From the NCBI RefSeq assembly GCF_000425105.1, contig NZ_AULD01000005.1, positions 682,001 to 746,000 on the forward strand: DNA of 64,000 nt. Reading direction: 5' to 3'. Positions 46,916 through 55,689 of this stretch are shown here, one piece after another (the first letter of the stretch is position 1; the number at the start of each line of letters is the position of its first letter). The DNA is from Agrococcus lahaulensis DSM 17612. GTDB taxonomy: Bacteria; Actinomycetota; Actinomycetes; Actinomycetales; Microbacteriaceae. A model generated the notes under the pieces. That model saw only the letters and a program-made list of their open reading frames with translations. It had not been told where the DNA came from and did no database searches. The translations under genes were made by a program, and so were the position numbers.

Positions 46916-46976
46916 GCAGATGTGTGGCGATCGGCTGCTTCCCGTCCCATGGGGGAGCCGATCGCCACACATCTGC
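46916..46976. repeat. Perfect 21-base inverted repeat
   Basis: The left arm (46916-46936, starting GCAGATGTGTGGCGATCGG) and right arm (46956-46976) are exact reverse complements over 21 bases around a 19-base loop. It lies just after the SDR stop and before the VanZ-like gene. No T-run follows, so it is not a textbook intrinsic terminator; it may be a mobile palindromic unit, an attenuator or an mRNA end structure. Confidence 0.7.
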
Positions 46977-47010
46977 GTCGCCTCCGTTCGCGGGATGCGA
47001 CGATCGACGC

Positions 47011-47409
47011 ATGAGTGCGACGACCTTGCGGCGGACCATCGCGGTGCTCTTCGCGCTCGCGCTCGTCGCGCAGCTCGTGGTGCTCTACGTGCCCGACCCG
47101 CCGTCCGACATCCCGGCGCCGGCCGGCTCCGACAAGCTCGTCCACTTCGCGGTCTTCGCCGCCCCGGCGCTGCTCGGCGTGCTCGCTGGGCTTCGGCCGC
47201 TCTGGCTCGGCGCGGCCCTCGCGGCGCACGCCGTGCTGTCGGAGGTCGTGCAGCACCTGCTGCTGCCCGGCCGCTCGGGCGATGCGTGGGATGCGTTGGC
47301 TGACCTCGCCGGCGTCGCCGTCGGCCTCGCGGCCGGCTGGCTCGCGCGTCGCAGCGCGAGCGGCACGCTGGGTGCGCGCGATCGCGACCCAAGGCATCCG
47401 GCACGCTGA
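47011..47409 (+). CDS. VanZ-like membrane protein
   Basis: A 132-residue protein with four likely membrane segments (IAVLFALALVAQLVVLYV, FAVFAAPALLGVLAGLRPL, ALAAHAVLSEVVQHLLL, LAGVAVGLAAGWLA). The SDKLVHFAVF and SEVVQHLLLPGRSGDAWDAL segments match the VanZ-like family, whose role outside glycopeptide resistance is unclear. Start ATG 47011 precedes a basic residue pair and the first membrane helix. It is ~100 bases upstream of oleA on the same strand. Confidence 0.75.
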   Translation: MSATTLRRTIAVLFALALVAQLVVLYVPDPPSDIPAPAGSDKLVHFAVFAAPALLGVLAGLRPLWLGAALAAHAVLSEVVQHLLLPGRSGDAWDALADLAGVAVGLAAGWLARRSASGTLGARDRDPRHPAR

Positions 47410-47511
47410 AGCCGAGGCGTTTCCCACGCGCCCATGCAGATCGACCACAGGTCGCGTCGATACCGTTGACGATGCGCAACCGCGCTCAGCCGCCCTCCAC
47501 GGAGACCCCAT

Positions 47512-48540
47512 ATGACAGGCAACGCGACCACCCGCTTCGACAACGTCGCCCTGCTGTCGGTCGCGAGCACGCTGCCGAGCCGCGTGACGACCTCCGAGGA
47601 CATCGAGCACCGCCTCGGTGACGCGCTCTCGCGGCTGCGCCTCAAGGGCGGGCTGCTGCGCCGGGTCGCGGGCGTGCTCGAGCGCCGCAACTGGGATGCG
47701 ACGGCGGGGGAGTCGGCGGACGCCGCGACCGTCGATGCGGGCCGTCGCGCGCTCGCGGAAGCGGGGGTCGAGCCCGGCCACGTCGGCCTGCTCATCAACA
47801 CGAGCGTCACGCGCAAGCACCTCGAGCCCTCCGTCGCCGTGCGCCTGCACCACGAGCTCGGCCTGCCGACGAGCGCCATCAACTTCGACGTCGCCAACGC
47901 GTGCCTCGGCTTCGTCAACGGCATGAGCCTCGCGAGCGGCATGATCGAGGCCGGCCAGATCGACTACGCGATCGTCGTCAACGGCGAGGACGCCGACGAC
48001 ATCCAGGTCAACACGATCGACCGGCTGCTGCGCGACGACGTCGACCGCACCGGCTTCCTCAGCGAGTTCGCGACTCTCACGCTCGGCTCCGGCTCGGCCG
48101 CCGCCGTGCTCGGCCGCGCCGACAAGCACCCCGACGGCCACCGCATCCTCGGCGGCGTCACGCGCGCCGCGACGCAGTTCCACGACCTCTGCGTCGGCAG
48201 CGTCGACGGCATGTACACGAACGCGAAGGCGCTGCTGAAGGGCGGCCTCGACCTCGTCGTCTCCGCCTGGCGCGAGGCGGCCCCCGAGTGGAACTGGTCG
48301 AAGATGGACCGCTACATCACGCACCAGGTCTCCTCGGTGCACACGAACGCCATCATCAAGGCGGCGGGCCTCGACCCGGCCCGGGTGCCCACGACCTTCC
48401 CGCGCTTCGGCAACGTCGGCCCCGCATCCATCCCCATCACCCTCGTCGAGGAGCGCAAGCACCTCCAGCGCGGCGACCGGGTGCTGCTCATGGGCGTCGG
48501 CTCGGGCCTCAACACGGCCATGATGGAGCTCGCCTGGTGA
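47512..48540 (+). CDS. oleA: OleA, long-chain olefin biosynthesis thiolase
   Basis: A 342-residue thiolase-fold enzyme. The catalytic cysteine is in DVANACLGF (Cys ~131), histidine in ITHQVSS (~271) and asparagine in FGNVGPAS (~301). OleA condenses two fatty acyl-CoA molecules head to head into a beta-keto acid. Start ATG 47512 is preceded by GGAG. The gene overlaps oleBC by GTGA, so oleA, oleBC and oleD form one translationally coupled operon making long-chain alkenes. Confidence 0.93.
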   Translation: MTGNATTRFDNVALLSVASTLPSRVTTSEDIEHRLGDALSRLRLKGGLLRRVAGVLERRNWDATAGESADAATVDAGRRALAEAGVEPGHVGLLINTSVTRKHLEPSVAVRLHHELGLPTSAINFDVANACLGFVNGMSLASGMIEAGQIDYAIVVNGEDADDIQVNTIDRLLRDDVDRTGFLSEFATLTLGSGSAAAVLGRADKHPDGHRILGGVTRAATQFHDLCVGSVDGMYTNAKALLKGGLDLVVSAWREAAPEWNWSKMDRYITHQVSSVHTNAIIKAAGLDPARVPTTFPRFGNVGPASIPITLVEERKHLQRGDRVLLMGVGSGLNTAMMELAW

Positions 48541-51401
48541 CTGCGCCCGCCGCTCCCGCCGCGCTGCCGCCGACGGGGCTGCCGGGGCTCGACCCCGACT
48601 GGAGCCGGCTCGTCGCCGTGCCGGGCGCGGGGGCGGATGCGGGACGCACCCGCACGTGGCACGTGCTCGACACGGGTGGTGCGCTCGAGCGCCTCGGAGC
48701 GGCGCCCGCCGGCACGATCCTCGCGGTGCACGGCAACCCGACCTGGAGCTACCTGTGGCGGTCGATGCTCGCGGCCTCGGTCGCGGCCGCGTCGGTCGGC
48801 GAGCCCGCGTGGCGCGTCATCGCCGTCGACCAGCTCGAGATGGGCTACTCGCAGCGCACCGGGATGCACCGCCCGCTCGCGCAGCGCGTCGCCGACCTCT
48901 CGGGACTGACGGATGCGTTGCAGCTCGAGGGCCCGATCGTCACCCTCGGGCACGACTGGGGTGGCGTCGTCTCGCTCGGCTGGGCCGTCGACCACCCGGA
49001 GCTGCTCGCGGGCGTGACGCTGCTCAACACGGCGATCCACCATCCGGAGGGCGTGCCGATCCCCGCGCCGCTGCGGCTCGCGGGCGCGCGCGGCGTGCTC
49101 GCCGCCTCGACGGTCGCGACGACCGCCTTCCTCGACACGACGCTCGCGCTCGCGAGCCCGCCGCTGCCGGCGGAGGTCAAGGACGCGTACCGCGCGCCGT
49201 ACGGCTCGGCCGATCGCCGCGGCGGCATCGGCGGCTTCGTCGCCGACATCCCCGTCGACGACTCGCACGAGAGCCGTCCCGAGCTCGACCGCATCGCGGC
49301 AGGCGTCGCGGCGCTCGAGGTGCCGGCGCTCATGCTGTGGGGGCCGAAGGACCCGATCTTCAGCGACCGCTACCTCGACGACCTCGTCGACCGGCTGCCG
49401 CACGCCGACGTGCACCGCTTCGAGGGCGCGAACCACCTCGTCGCCGAGGAGCGCCCCTACGCCGAGGCGATCCTGCAGTGGCTGGCGGCCGAAGGCGCCG
49501 CTCCCACCTCCGCTCGTCGAGTAGGCGCCGAAGGCGCCGTATCGAGACGGGAGGGACAGGTCTCGATACGTCGCCCTGCGGGCGACTACTCGACCAACGG
49601 GGGACCGGCGGCCGACTACTCGACCAACGGGGGACCGGCGGACGACTACTCGACCAACGGGGGACCGGCGGACGACTACTCGACCAACGGGGGACCTGCG
49701 GACGACTACTCGACCAACGGGGGAGCGGAGGACTTCCGCCCCCTCTGGGCCGGCCTCGACGCCCGCGCCACCGACGACGACGTCGCCGTCATCGACATGG
49801 CCACGAAGCGCGGCCACGCCCGCCGCGTCACCTGGCGCCAGCTCCACGACCGCGTGCTCGACCTCGCCGCGGGCCTGTCCGAGCTCGGCGTCCAGCGCGG
49901 CGACCGCGTCTCGCTCCTCGTCCAGCCCGGCCCGACGCTCACCGCCGTCGTCTACGCGTGCCTGCGCATCGGCGCGGTCGTCGTTGTCGCCGACGCGGGC
50001 CTCGGCGTCAAGGGACTCACGCGCGCCGTCCGCGGCGCGTGGCCCGACGTCGTCATCGGCGAGCGGCTCGGCCTCACCGCTGCCCGCGCGCTCGGCTGGC
50101 CGGGCATGCGCATCTCCGCCGAGCGGCTGCCCTACGCGGCGAAGGCCGCGCTCGACGTCTCGCACAGCCTCGGCCAGGTCGCCGCGCTCGGCGCCGCGAT
50201 CCGCTCGAGCGGCGAGGCGCCGCCGCCCGAGCCCGGCCCCGACGACGACGCCGCGATCCTCTTCACCTCCGGTTCCACGGGCCCCGCGAAGGGCGTCGTC
50301 TACCGCCACGGCCAGCTGAGCGCCCTCCGCGACGTGCTCGCCCGCCACCTCGAGATCACGCCCGAGACGGGCCTCGTCACGGGCTTCGCACCGTTCGCAC
50401 TCCTCGGTCCCGCGCTCGGCACGCGCTCAGCCACGCCCGACATGGACGTCTCCGCCCCCCGAACGCTCACCGCGACCGCGGTCGCCGCGGCGGTCCGCGA
50501 GTCGGAGGCCGGCATCGTGTTCCTCTCGCCCGCGGCGGTGCTCAACGTCGTCGCGACGGCGGATGCGCTCGGTCCCGACGAGCGCGCCGCGCTCGCGCGC
50601 GTGCACACGTTCCTCTCCACCGGCGCGCCCATCGGCGAGGCCCTGCTCGCCTCGGCCGCCGAGGTGATGCCGAACGCGACCCCGCACACGCCCTACGGCA
50701 TGACCGAGTGCCTGCTCGTGACCGACGTGACGCTCGAGGGCATCCGGGCCGCCGCATCCGCCCCCGACGCCGGCGTCTGCGTCGGGAGGCCCATCGGCGA
50801 CAATCGCGTGCTCGTGAGCGCGCTCGACGCCGACGGCCGCGCGACCGGCGCGCCGAGCGCCGAGCCGGGCGTGCTCGGCGAGATCGTCATCGCCGCGGGG
50901 CACCTCAAGGACCACTACGACCGCCTCTGGCTCACCGACCGCATGGCGGCGCGCGACACCGAGGCGCTCGTCGACGCGGACGCGCCCCGCTGGCACCGCA
51001 CCGGCGACCTCGGCCACCTCGACGCCGAGGGGCGCGTGTGGATCGAGGGCCGCACGCAGCATGTCATCGTCGCCGCCGACGGCCCGATCGCGCCCGTCGG
51101 CCTCGAGCAGGACGCCGAGTCGGTCGACGTCGTGCGCCGCGCGGGCGTCGTCGGCGTCGGCCCGCACGGGCTGCGGCAAGCCGTCGCGGTCGTCGAGACC
51201 ATCCCGCCCGTCGCGCGCCCCGGCCTCGCCGAGCCGGAGCTCGCTGCCGCCGTGCGCGAGCGCTCCCGGGTGCCGCTCGCCGCCGTGCTCGCGGTGCCGC
51301 AGCTGCCGACCGACATCCGCCACAACTCCAAGATCGACCGCTCGCGCCTGTCCGACTGGGCCGAGCGCGTGCTCGCGGGCGAGAAGCCGAACGCGCCGTG
51401 A
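48537..51401 (+). CDS. oleBC: OleBC fusion: beta-lactone decarboxylase plus beta-lactone synthetase, with repeat-built linker
   Basis: A 954-residue two-enzyme fusion. Residues ~1-325 are OleB, an alpha/beta hydrolase of haloalkane dehalogenase type with nucleophile Asp ~140 in GHDWGGVVSLGW. Residues ~405-954 are OleC, an AMP-ligase-like enzyme with ILFTSGSTGPAKGV (~574-587), closing the hydroxy acid to a beta-lactone; OleB then removes CO2 to give the alkene. The linker (~327-399) is made of repeat sequence: an inverted-pair element (49515-49604) followed by 30-base units encoding DYSTNGGPAD-like segments five times. Fused OleBC proteins are known in actinobacteria; the linker is unusual. 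GTG 48537 overlaps the oleA stop. Confidence 0.93.
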   Translation: MTAPAAPAALPPTGLPGLDPDWSRLVAVPGAGADAGRTRTWHVLDTGGALERLGAAPAGTILAVHGNPTWSYLWRSMLAASVAAASVGEPAWRVIAVDQLEMGYSQRTGMHRPLAQRVADLSGLTDALQLEGPIVTLGHDWGGVVSLGWAVDHPELLAGVTLLNTAIHHPEGVPIPAPLRLAGARGVLAASTVATTAFLDTTLALASPPLPAEVKDAYRAPYGSADRRGGIGGFVADIPVDDSHESRPELDRIAAGVAALEVPALMLWGPKDPIFSDRYLDDLVDRLPHADVHRFEGANHLVAEERPYAEAILQWLAAEGAAPTSARRVGAEGAVSRREGQVSIRRPAGDYSTNGGPAADYSTNGGPADDYSTNGGPADDYSTNGGPADDYSTNGGAEDFRPLWAGLDARATDDDVAVIDMATKRGHARRVTWRQLHDRVLDLAAGLSELGVQRGDRVSLLVQPGPTLTAVVYACLRIGAVVVVADAGLGVKGLTRAVRGAWPDVVIGERLGLTAARALGWPGMRISAERLPYAAKAALDVSHSLGQVAALGAAIRSSGEAPPPEPGPDDDAAILFTSGSTGPAKGVVYRHGQLSALRDVLARHLEITPETGLVTGFAPFALLGPALGTRSATPDMDVSAPRTLTATAVAAAVRESEAGIVFLSPAAVLNVVATADALGPDERAALARVHTFLSTGAPIGEALLASAAEVMPNATPHTPYGMTECLLVTDVTLEGIRAAASAPDAGVCVGRPIGDNRVLVSALDADGRATGAPSAEPGVLGEIVIAAGHLKDHYDRLWLTDRMAARDTEALVDADAPRWHRTGDLGHLDAEGRVWIEGRTQHVIVAADGPIAPVGLEQDAESVDVVRRAGVVGVGPHGLRQAVAVVETIPPVARPGLAEPELAAAVRERSRVPLAAVLAVPQLPTDIRHNSKIDRSRLSDWAERVLAGEKPNAP
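49515..49604. repeat. Dispersed palindromic repeat, class A, inverted pair inside oleBC
   Basis: Two class A units face each other within the coding sequence: an inverted copy at 49515-49548 with stem GGCGCCGAAGGCGCC, and a direct copy at 49559-49604 (GGTCTCGATACG, hairpin TCGCCCTGCGGGCGA, CTACTCGACCAACGGGGGA). The ends match the intergenic copies at 26216 and 27455. Both are read through in frame by oleBC. Confidence 0.8.
49584..49733 (+). repeat. Five in-frame tandem 30-base repeats in the OleBC linker
   Basis: Units start at 49584, 49614, 49644, 49674 and 49704 and share GACTACTCGACCAACGGGGG, each coding DYSTNGG plus three residues (PAA, PAD or AED). The unit is the 3' end of the dispersed class A repeat, so tandem duplication began from an inserted element. 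Being 30 bases long it keeps the frame and only lengthens a flexible linker. Confidence 0.85.
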
Positions 51402-52375
51402 TCGTCGTCGTCACCGGCGCATCCGGCTTCCTCGGCCGCGCCGTCGCCGCCGAGCTCGTCGCCGCCGGCCACGAGGTGCGCACGCTCCAGCGGCGCCCGT
51501 CGCAGGTGCCCGGGGCGACGGATGTCCTGGGCTCCGTCACCGACGCATCCCTCGTCGCGCGCGCCCTCGACGGCGCCGAGGGCGTCGTCCACCTCGCCGC
51601 GAAGGTCTCGCTCGCGGGCGACCCGGCGGACTTCCGCCGCGTGAACGTCGACGGCACGCGCACGATGCTCGACGCCGCCGAGCGCGCGGGCGTCTCGCGC
51701 TTCGTGCAGGTCTCGTCGCCCTCGGTCGCCCACGCGGGCGCGGCGCTCGCGGGCGTCGGCGCCGAGCCCGCCTCGCCCGAGCACGCGCGCGGCGACTACG
51801 CGCGCACGAAGGCCGAGGCCGAGCTGCTCGCCCTGTCCCGCGACTCCGCGTCGATGCGCGTCGTGGCCGTGCGGCCGCACCTCGTGTGGGGGCCGGGCGA
51901 CGCGCAGCTCACCGAGCGCATCATCGACCGCGCGCGCCGCGGCACGCTGCCGCTGCTCGACGGCGGCACCGCGCTCATCGACTCGACCTACGTCGACAAC
52001 GCCGCGAGCGGGATCGTCGCGGCCCTGAAGCGCGCCGACGCCGCGCACGGCAACGCCTACGTCATCACGAACGGCGAGCCGCGCGCGATCGGCGACCTCA
52101 TGGCCGGCATCTGCCTCGCCGCGGGCGTGCGCCCTCCGCGCTTCAGCGTGCCGGCCGGCCTCGCGAAGGCCGCGGGCAGCGCCATCGAGCGCGCCTGGGC
52201 GATCCGGCCGGGGCAGGACGAGCCGCCCATGACGCGCTTCCTCGCCGAGCAGCTCTCGACCGCGCACTGGTTCGACCAGCGCGACACGCGCCGCGATCTC
52301 GACTGGGCACCGAGCGTCTCGATCGACGAGGGCCTCCGCCGCCTCGCGGCGCACTACCGCTCCGCCGGCGGCTGA
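51398..52375 (+). CDS. oleD: OleD, NAD(P)H-dependent beta-keto acid reductase
   Basis: A 325-residue extended SDR. It has the nucleotide-binding VTGASGFLGRAVAAEL at ~4-20, LAAKVSLAGDP, and the active-site YARTKAEAE (YxxxK, ~137). OleD reduces the OleA product to a beta-hydroxy acid, which OleC then turns into a beta-lactone. GTG 51398 overlaps the oleBC stop (GTGA). It is last in the operon; after its stop there is a fragment of the class B repeat. Confidence 0.92.
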   Translation: MIVVVTGASGFLGRAVAAELVAAGHEVRTLQRRPSQVPGATDVLGSVTDASLVARALDGAEGVVHLAAKVSLAGDPADFRRVNVDGTRTMLDAAERAGVSRFVQVSSPSVAHAGAALAGVGAEPASPEHARGDYARTKAEAELLALSRDSASMRVVAVRPHLVWGPGDAQLTERIIDRARRGTLPLLDGGTALIDSTYVDNAASGIVAALKRADAAHGNAYVITNGEPRAIGDLMAGICLAAGVRPPRFSVPAGLAKAAGSAIERAWAIRPGQDEPPMTRFLAEQLSTAHWFDQRDTRRDLDWAPSVSIDEGLRRLAAHYRSAGG

Positions 52376-52386
52376 GCCCCATCCCG

Positions 52387-52425
52387 CGGGCTGCGCCGGT
52401 CCGCGCGAAGCGCGACCAGCGGAGA
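52387..52425. repeat. Fragment of a class B palindromic repeat
   Basis: GCGGGCTGCGCCGGTCCGCG, a short hairpin with GCGCGAAGCGCG, then ACCAGCGG: the pieces resemble, in inverse order, the class B unit at 29951-29999. It fills most of the 59-base gap between the convergent oleD and CtlX-like genes. Confidence 0.4.
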
Positions 52426-52434
52426 GGTCCTCGG

Positions 52435-53436
52435 CTACGCGACGAGCCCGCTGCCCTCCGCGGCGAGCGCATCGTCGGCCGCAGCGTGCCCCGGCGCGAC
52501 ACCCGGCCGCGGGTCGAGGTGGATGCCGGCGATCATGCAGCGCACCGAGCCGCCCGAGAGCTCGAGCGTCGGGATGTCGACCGCGACGATCTCGGCCGAG
52601 CGCTCGATCGCGGCGACCTGGTCGTCGCGCAGCGACCGCCGCGCGCGCCCTGACAACGCCACGATCGGCCGCCAGCTGCCGTCGGCGTGCCGACCGGTGA
52701 GCTCGATCGCGTTGCCCGCGAACTCGCCCACCTGGTGCTCGGTCAGCTCGACGACCTGGCGACCGTGCACCGACAGGCGCTCGCCCAGCGCTTCGCGGCG
52801 CGACGCATCCGGCACCATCTCGAGCGCGAACATCGCCATGCGGGTGCCGATCCAGCCGAGCACGTTGGTGTGGTAGACCGGCAGGCCGCCGGAGTCGAAC
52901 GCGTCGAAGGCCATCGGCTCGTACGCGAAGTCGGCGCAGAAGCGCTCGAGCGCCACCTGGTCGGCGCGGTGGCTGCGCGCCATGTAGGCGACCCGCGAGT
53001 CGTGGTCGATCACCATCGCTCCCGTGCCCTCGAGGAAGATGCCGTCGGCCTCGAGCCCCGAGTAGTCGACGATCGTCTGCACCCGGTAGTGCGCCTTGAG
53101 CATCTCGAGCACGTCGCCGCGGCGCTCGTGCCGGCGGTTGGGCGCGAACATCGGGAAGACCCCGACCATGCCGCCCGGATGCGTCGAGATCCAGTTGTTG
53201 GGGAAGACGCTGTCGGGGCGCGTGGGGTCGTCGTCGTCGAAGACGTGCACCGTCACGCCCGCCGCACGGAGCGCGTCGGCGACTGCGTCCATCTCCCGCG
53301 TCGCCTGCGCCGACAGGGCCGCGGGGTCGACCGCGGGCGGGTCGGCCTGGAAGGCGTTGTCGGCGGCCGTCGCGGGGTTCACGCGGAACCGGCGCGAGCG
53401 TACGAGGATGACGGCGGAGGGGGCGACGTTGCTCAC
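52435..53436 (-). CDS. ctlX: CtlX-like citrulline/arginine-deiminase-superfamily hydrolase
   Basis: A 333-residue enzyme of the guanidino-modifying fold. Catalytic-type positions are visible in DSVFPNNWISTHPGG (~75), LEGTGAMVIDHDS (~135), a middle histidine (YHTNVLGWIGT) and the C-terminal cysteine in GGSVRCMIAGIHL. CtlX hydrolyses citrulline; some relatives act on arginine or dimethylarginine. GTG 53436 has no ribosome site but TACATT lies eight bases upstream (53450-53445), the distance of a -10 box for a leaderless message. No arginine-deiminase partner genes are adjacent. Confidence 0.8.
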   Translation of the reverse strand: MSNVAPSAVILVRSRRFRVNPATAADNAFQADPPAVDPAALSAQATREMDAVADALRAAGVTVHVFDDDDPTRPDSVFPNNWISTHPGGMVGVFPMFAPNRRHERRGDVLEMLKAHYRVQTIVDYSGLEADGIFLEGTGAMVIDHDSRVAYMARSHRADQVALERFCADFAYEPMAFDAFDSGGLPVYHTNVLGWIGTRMAMFALEMVPDASRREALGERLSVHGRQVVELTEHQVGEFAGNAIELTGRHADGSWRPIVALSGRARRSLRDDQVAAIERSAEIVAVDIPTLELSGGSVRCMIAGIHLDPRPGVAPGHAAADDALAAEGSGLVA

Positions 53437-53512
53437 GAGAGCCGAATGTAGCGCGCGCCGACGCCCCAGGCGGGCACCGGGCGAGCGATCTTGATCGAGG
53501 GCTGAGCGCGCG

Positions 53513-53911
53513 TCAGTCGGCGGGCCGCGCGCCGATGCCCAAGCCGCCCTTCCGCCGGTGCACCGAGAGGTAGCGGAGGCCCTCCTCGCCCGCGGTCACC
53601 GCGCGCCGCGAGCCGCGCGGCAGCCACACGATCGCGCCCGCTCGCAGCGCGACCGGCTCGCCGTCGGTCTCGAGCGTGCCGGCGCCCGCGAGCACGTGCC
53701 ACAGCACGTCCTCGGCCGGCCCGTCGTGCGGCTCGATGCGCCCGAGCGGCGGGAGCGCGATGACGTTCGCGTCGAGGTGCCGCTCGGGCTCCGCGAGCCG
53801 CCACACCGCGCCGCGCTCGTCGGCCGCGCCGGTGCGCGCGGCGAGCGCGGCTGCGTCGGCCACGACGCGAGGCGCGCCGAGCGCGCCCTCGTGACCCACC
53901 GCATCCGTCAT
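53513..53911 (-). CDS. Cupin-domain protein
   Basis: A 132-residue single-domain cupin. IEPHDGPAEDVLWHVLAGAG carries the first motif with two histidines that could bind metal, and AGAIVWLPRGSRRAVTAGEE the second. No enzyme role can be given. ATG 53911 has GGAGGCGGAG immediately before it. It is divergent from a second cupin-like gene 56 bases away, and both may derive from the same family. Confidence 0.7.
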   Translation of the reverse strand: MTDAVGHEGALGAPRVVADAAALAARTGAADERGAVWRLAEPERHLDANVIALPPLGRIEPHDGPAEDVLWHVLAGAGTLETDGEPVALRAGAIVWLPRGSRRAVTAGEEGLRYLSVHRRKGGLGIGARPAD

Positions 53912-53966
53912 CTCCGCCTCCGCGGCCAGGCTAGAGCCCCGGCGCGATCCCCGGCATGCTGGGGGC

Positions 53967-54296
53967 ATGGACGCCGTGCACCTGCCCACCCTCGCCGACG
54001 AGCTGCTCGCGACCGCGCGCGAGGCCTCGAGCGGCCGCGCCGGGCGGTCGACCCGCTCGGGCCGCGGGCTCTCGCTGCGGCAGACGGTGCTCGCGCTCAC
54101 CGAGGGCAACGGCATGGACGACCACTCCGCGAACGGCGAGGGCACGCTGCACGTGCTCGTCGGCCGCGTGCGGCTGCGGTGGGGGAGCGCGTCGCTCGAG
54201 CTCGCGGCGGGCGACCTCGTCGACATCCCCGACGAGACGCACGCGGTGGATGCGCTCACCGACGCGGTGTTGCTGCTCACGATCGCGGTGCGGTGA
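53967..54296 (+). CDS. Cupin-like small protein (109 aa)
   Basis: A 109-residue cupin. The segment LTEGNGMDDHSANGEGTLHV and LVGRVRLRW form the first half and LELAAGDLVDIPDETHAVDA the second. Metal ligands are less complete than in the divergent neighbour. It lies five bases before the oxidoreductase gene, so they are probably co-transcribed. Confidence 0.65.
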   Translation: MDAVHLPTLADELLATAREASSGRAGRSTRSGRGLSLRQTVLALTEGNGMDDHSANGEGTLHVLVGRVRLRWGSASLELAAGDLVDIPDETHAVDALTDAVLLLTIAVR

Positions 54297-54300
54297 CGAC

Positions 54301-55281
54301 GTGAAGGCGATCCGGCAGCGCGCGGCGGGCGCGCCGCTCGAGTGGGCGGATGCGCCCGATCCCGTCGCGGGGCACGGCGAGGTCGTCATCGACGTCGTCG
54401 CGACCGCCGTCAACCGGGCCGACGTCATGCAGGCCGCCGGCAAGTACCCGCCGCCACCCGGCGCCTCCGAGATCATCGGGCTCGAGTGCTCGGGCACGAT
54501 CACGGCGCTCGGCGAGGGCGTGGAGGGATTCACGCTCGGCGAGCCGGTGTGCGCGCTGCTCGCAGGCGGCGGCTACGCCGAGCGGGTCGCGGTGCCGGCG
54601 ACGCAGGTGCTGCCCGTGCCTGCCGCCATCGCGCTCGACGAGGCGGCGGCGCTCCCCGAGGCGGTCCTCACCGTCTGGACCGCGATCCGCGACGTGCCGC
54701 CGCCCTCGCCCGACGGCCTCGCGCTCGTGCACGGGGGCTCGGGCGGCATCGGCACGATGGCGATCCTGCTGCTGCGCGCCCACGGCTGGCGCGTCGCGAC
54801 GACCGCGAGCGCGCGCCACCACGACCTCGTGCGATCGCTCGGCGCCGAGCTCGCGATCGACTACCGCTCGGAGGACTTCGTCGAAGCGGTGCTCGGCGCG
54901 ACCGAGGGCCGCGGCGCCGAGCTCGTGCTCGACGTCATCGGCGCCGACTACCTCGACCGCAACCTCGACGCCCTCGCCCTCGACGGGTCGCTCACGATCA
55001 TCGCCGTGCAGGGCGGCTCGAGGGCGGAGATCGACCTGCGACGGCTCATGCAGCGCCGGGTGACGCTCCGCGCCATGACGCTCCGCGCGCGCCCGATCGA
55101 GGGCCGCGGCTCGAAGGCGGATGCGGTGGCCGAGGTGCGCGAGCACGTCTGGCCGCTGTTCTCGACCGGCGAGATCCGCCCCGTGATCGGCGCGACGATG
55201 CCGCTCGCCGAGGCGGGCCGCGCGCACGCGCTCATGGGCTCGGCGGACGCCCCGGGCGGCAAGATCCTGCTCCTGCGGTAG
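54301..55281 (+). CDS. Zinc-type NADPH:quinone oxidoreductase family protein (MDR)
   Basis: A 326-residue medium-chain reductase of the PIG3/quinone oxidoreductase type, which has no catalytic zinc. Features are TAVNRADVMQAAGKYPPPPG near the N-terminus, the nucleotide-binding LVHGGSGGIGTMAILLLRAH (~140) and a C-terminal LAEAGRAHALMGSADAPGGK. It reduces quinones or enones with NADPH. GTG 54301 is five bases after the cupin stop; there is no strong ribosome site, suggesting coupling. Confidence 0.85.
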   Translation: MKAIRQRAAGAPLEWADAPDPVAGHGEVVIDVVATAVNRADVMQAAGKYPPPPGASEIIGLECSGTITALGEGVEGFTLGEPVCALLAGGGYAERVAVPATQVLPVPAAIALDEAAALPEAVLTVWTAIRDVPPPSPDGLALVHGGSGGIGTMAILLLRAHGWRVATTASARHHDLVRSLGAELAIDYRSEDFVEAVLGATEGRGAELVLDVIGADYLDRNLDALALDGSLTIIAVQGGSRAEIDLRRLMQRRVTLRAMTLRARPIEGRGSKADAVAEVREHVWPLFSTGEIRPVIGATMPLAEAGRAHALMGSADAPGGKILLLR

Positions 55282-55391
55282 GGGCCTCGCGGGCCGTCCG
55301 CACCGCCGCGACGGCGCGTCGCAGCGCCTCTCCCATGTGGGTGGCCGGTGGTGGGATCGAGCCCAAGGGTTCGATTCGAGGAGGCATCACC

Positions 55392-55538
55392 ATGGCACGC
55401 AGCGAGCGCAGCGCGCGCTTCGGGACGGCGAAGACATCGTGGCTCCAGCGCCACACGGTCGCGGTGGAGGCCGAGCACCAGCTGCTCGAGCACGACCGAC
55501 TGCGAGCGCAGGTGCAGGCCACGCGCGGCCTGCTCTAG
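55392..55538 (+). CDS. Small basic protein (48 aa)
   Basis: A 48-residue protein beginning MARSERSARFGTAKTSW and ending in a helix of Arg/Gln/Leu. CGAGGAGG lies nine bases upstream, so it is likely translated. I do not recognise it. Its opening M-x-R-x-E-R resembles the 46-residue protein at 60551, and both follow GAGGAGG-type sites. The open frame from 54342 upstream is a shadow of the oxidoreductase gene. Confidence 0.5.
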   Translation: MARSERSARFGTAKTSWLQRHTVAVEAEHQLLEHDRLRAQVQATRGLL

Positions 55539-55689
55539 CAGCGCGGCACACCATCGGCGAGCGGCGGCCGGGCCGCCCGCCGCGCCTCGCGGTCTGAGGT
55601 CTTCTCACGAGACCGCCGCGCCGTGCGAGCACGAGCGCCGCGCCCCCGTACGGTGCGAGTGTCACGCACCACGCACCTAGGGAGCCTCC

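Noticed and set aside
49584-49733. Five regularly spaced 30-base repeats resembling a CRISPR array
   Set aside because: There are no spacers, the units are contiguous, and they are translated in frame as the OleBC linker.
48656-51397. Long plus-strand frame leading into oleD from within oleBC
   Set aside because: It is an out-of-frame reading of oleBC; the real oleD start is GTG 51398 overlapping the oleBC stop.
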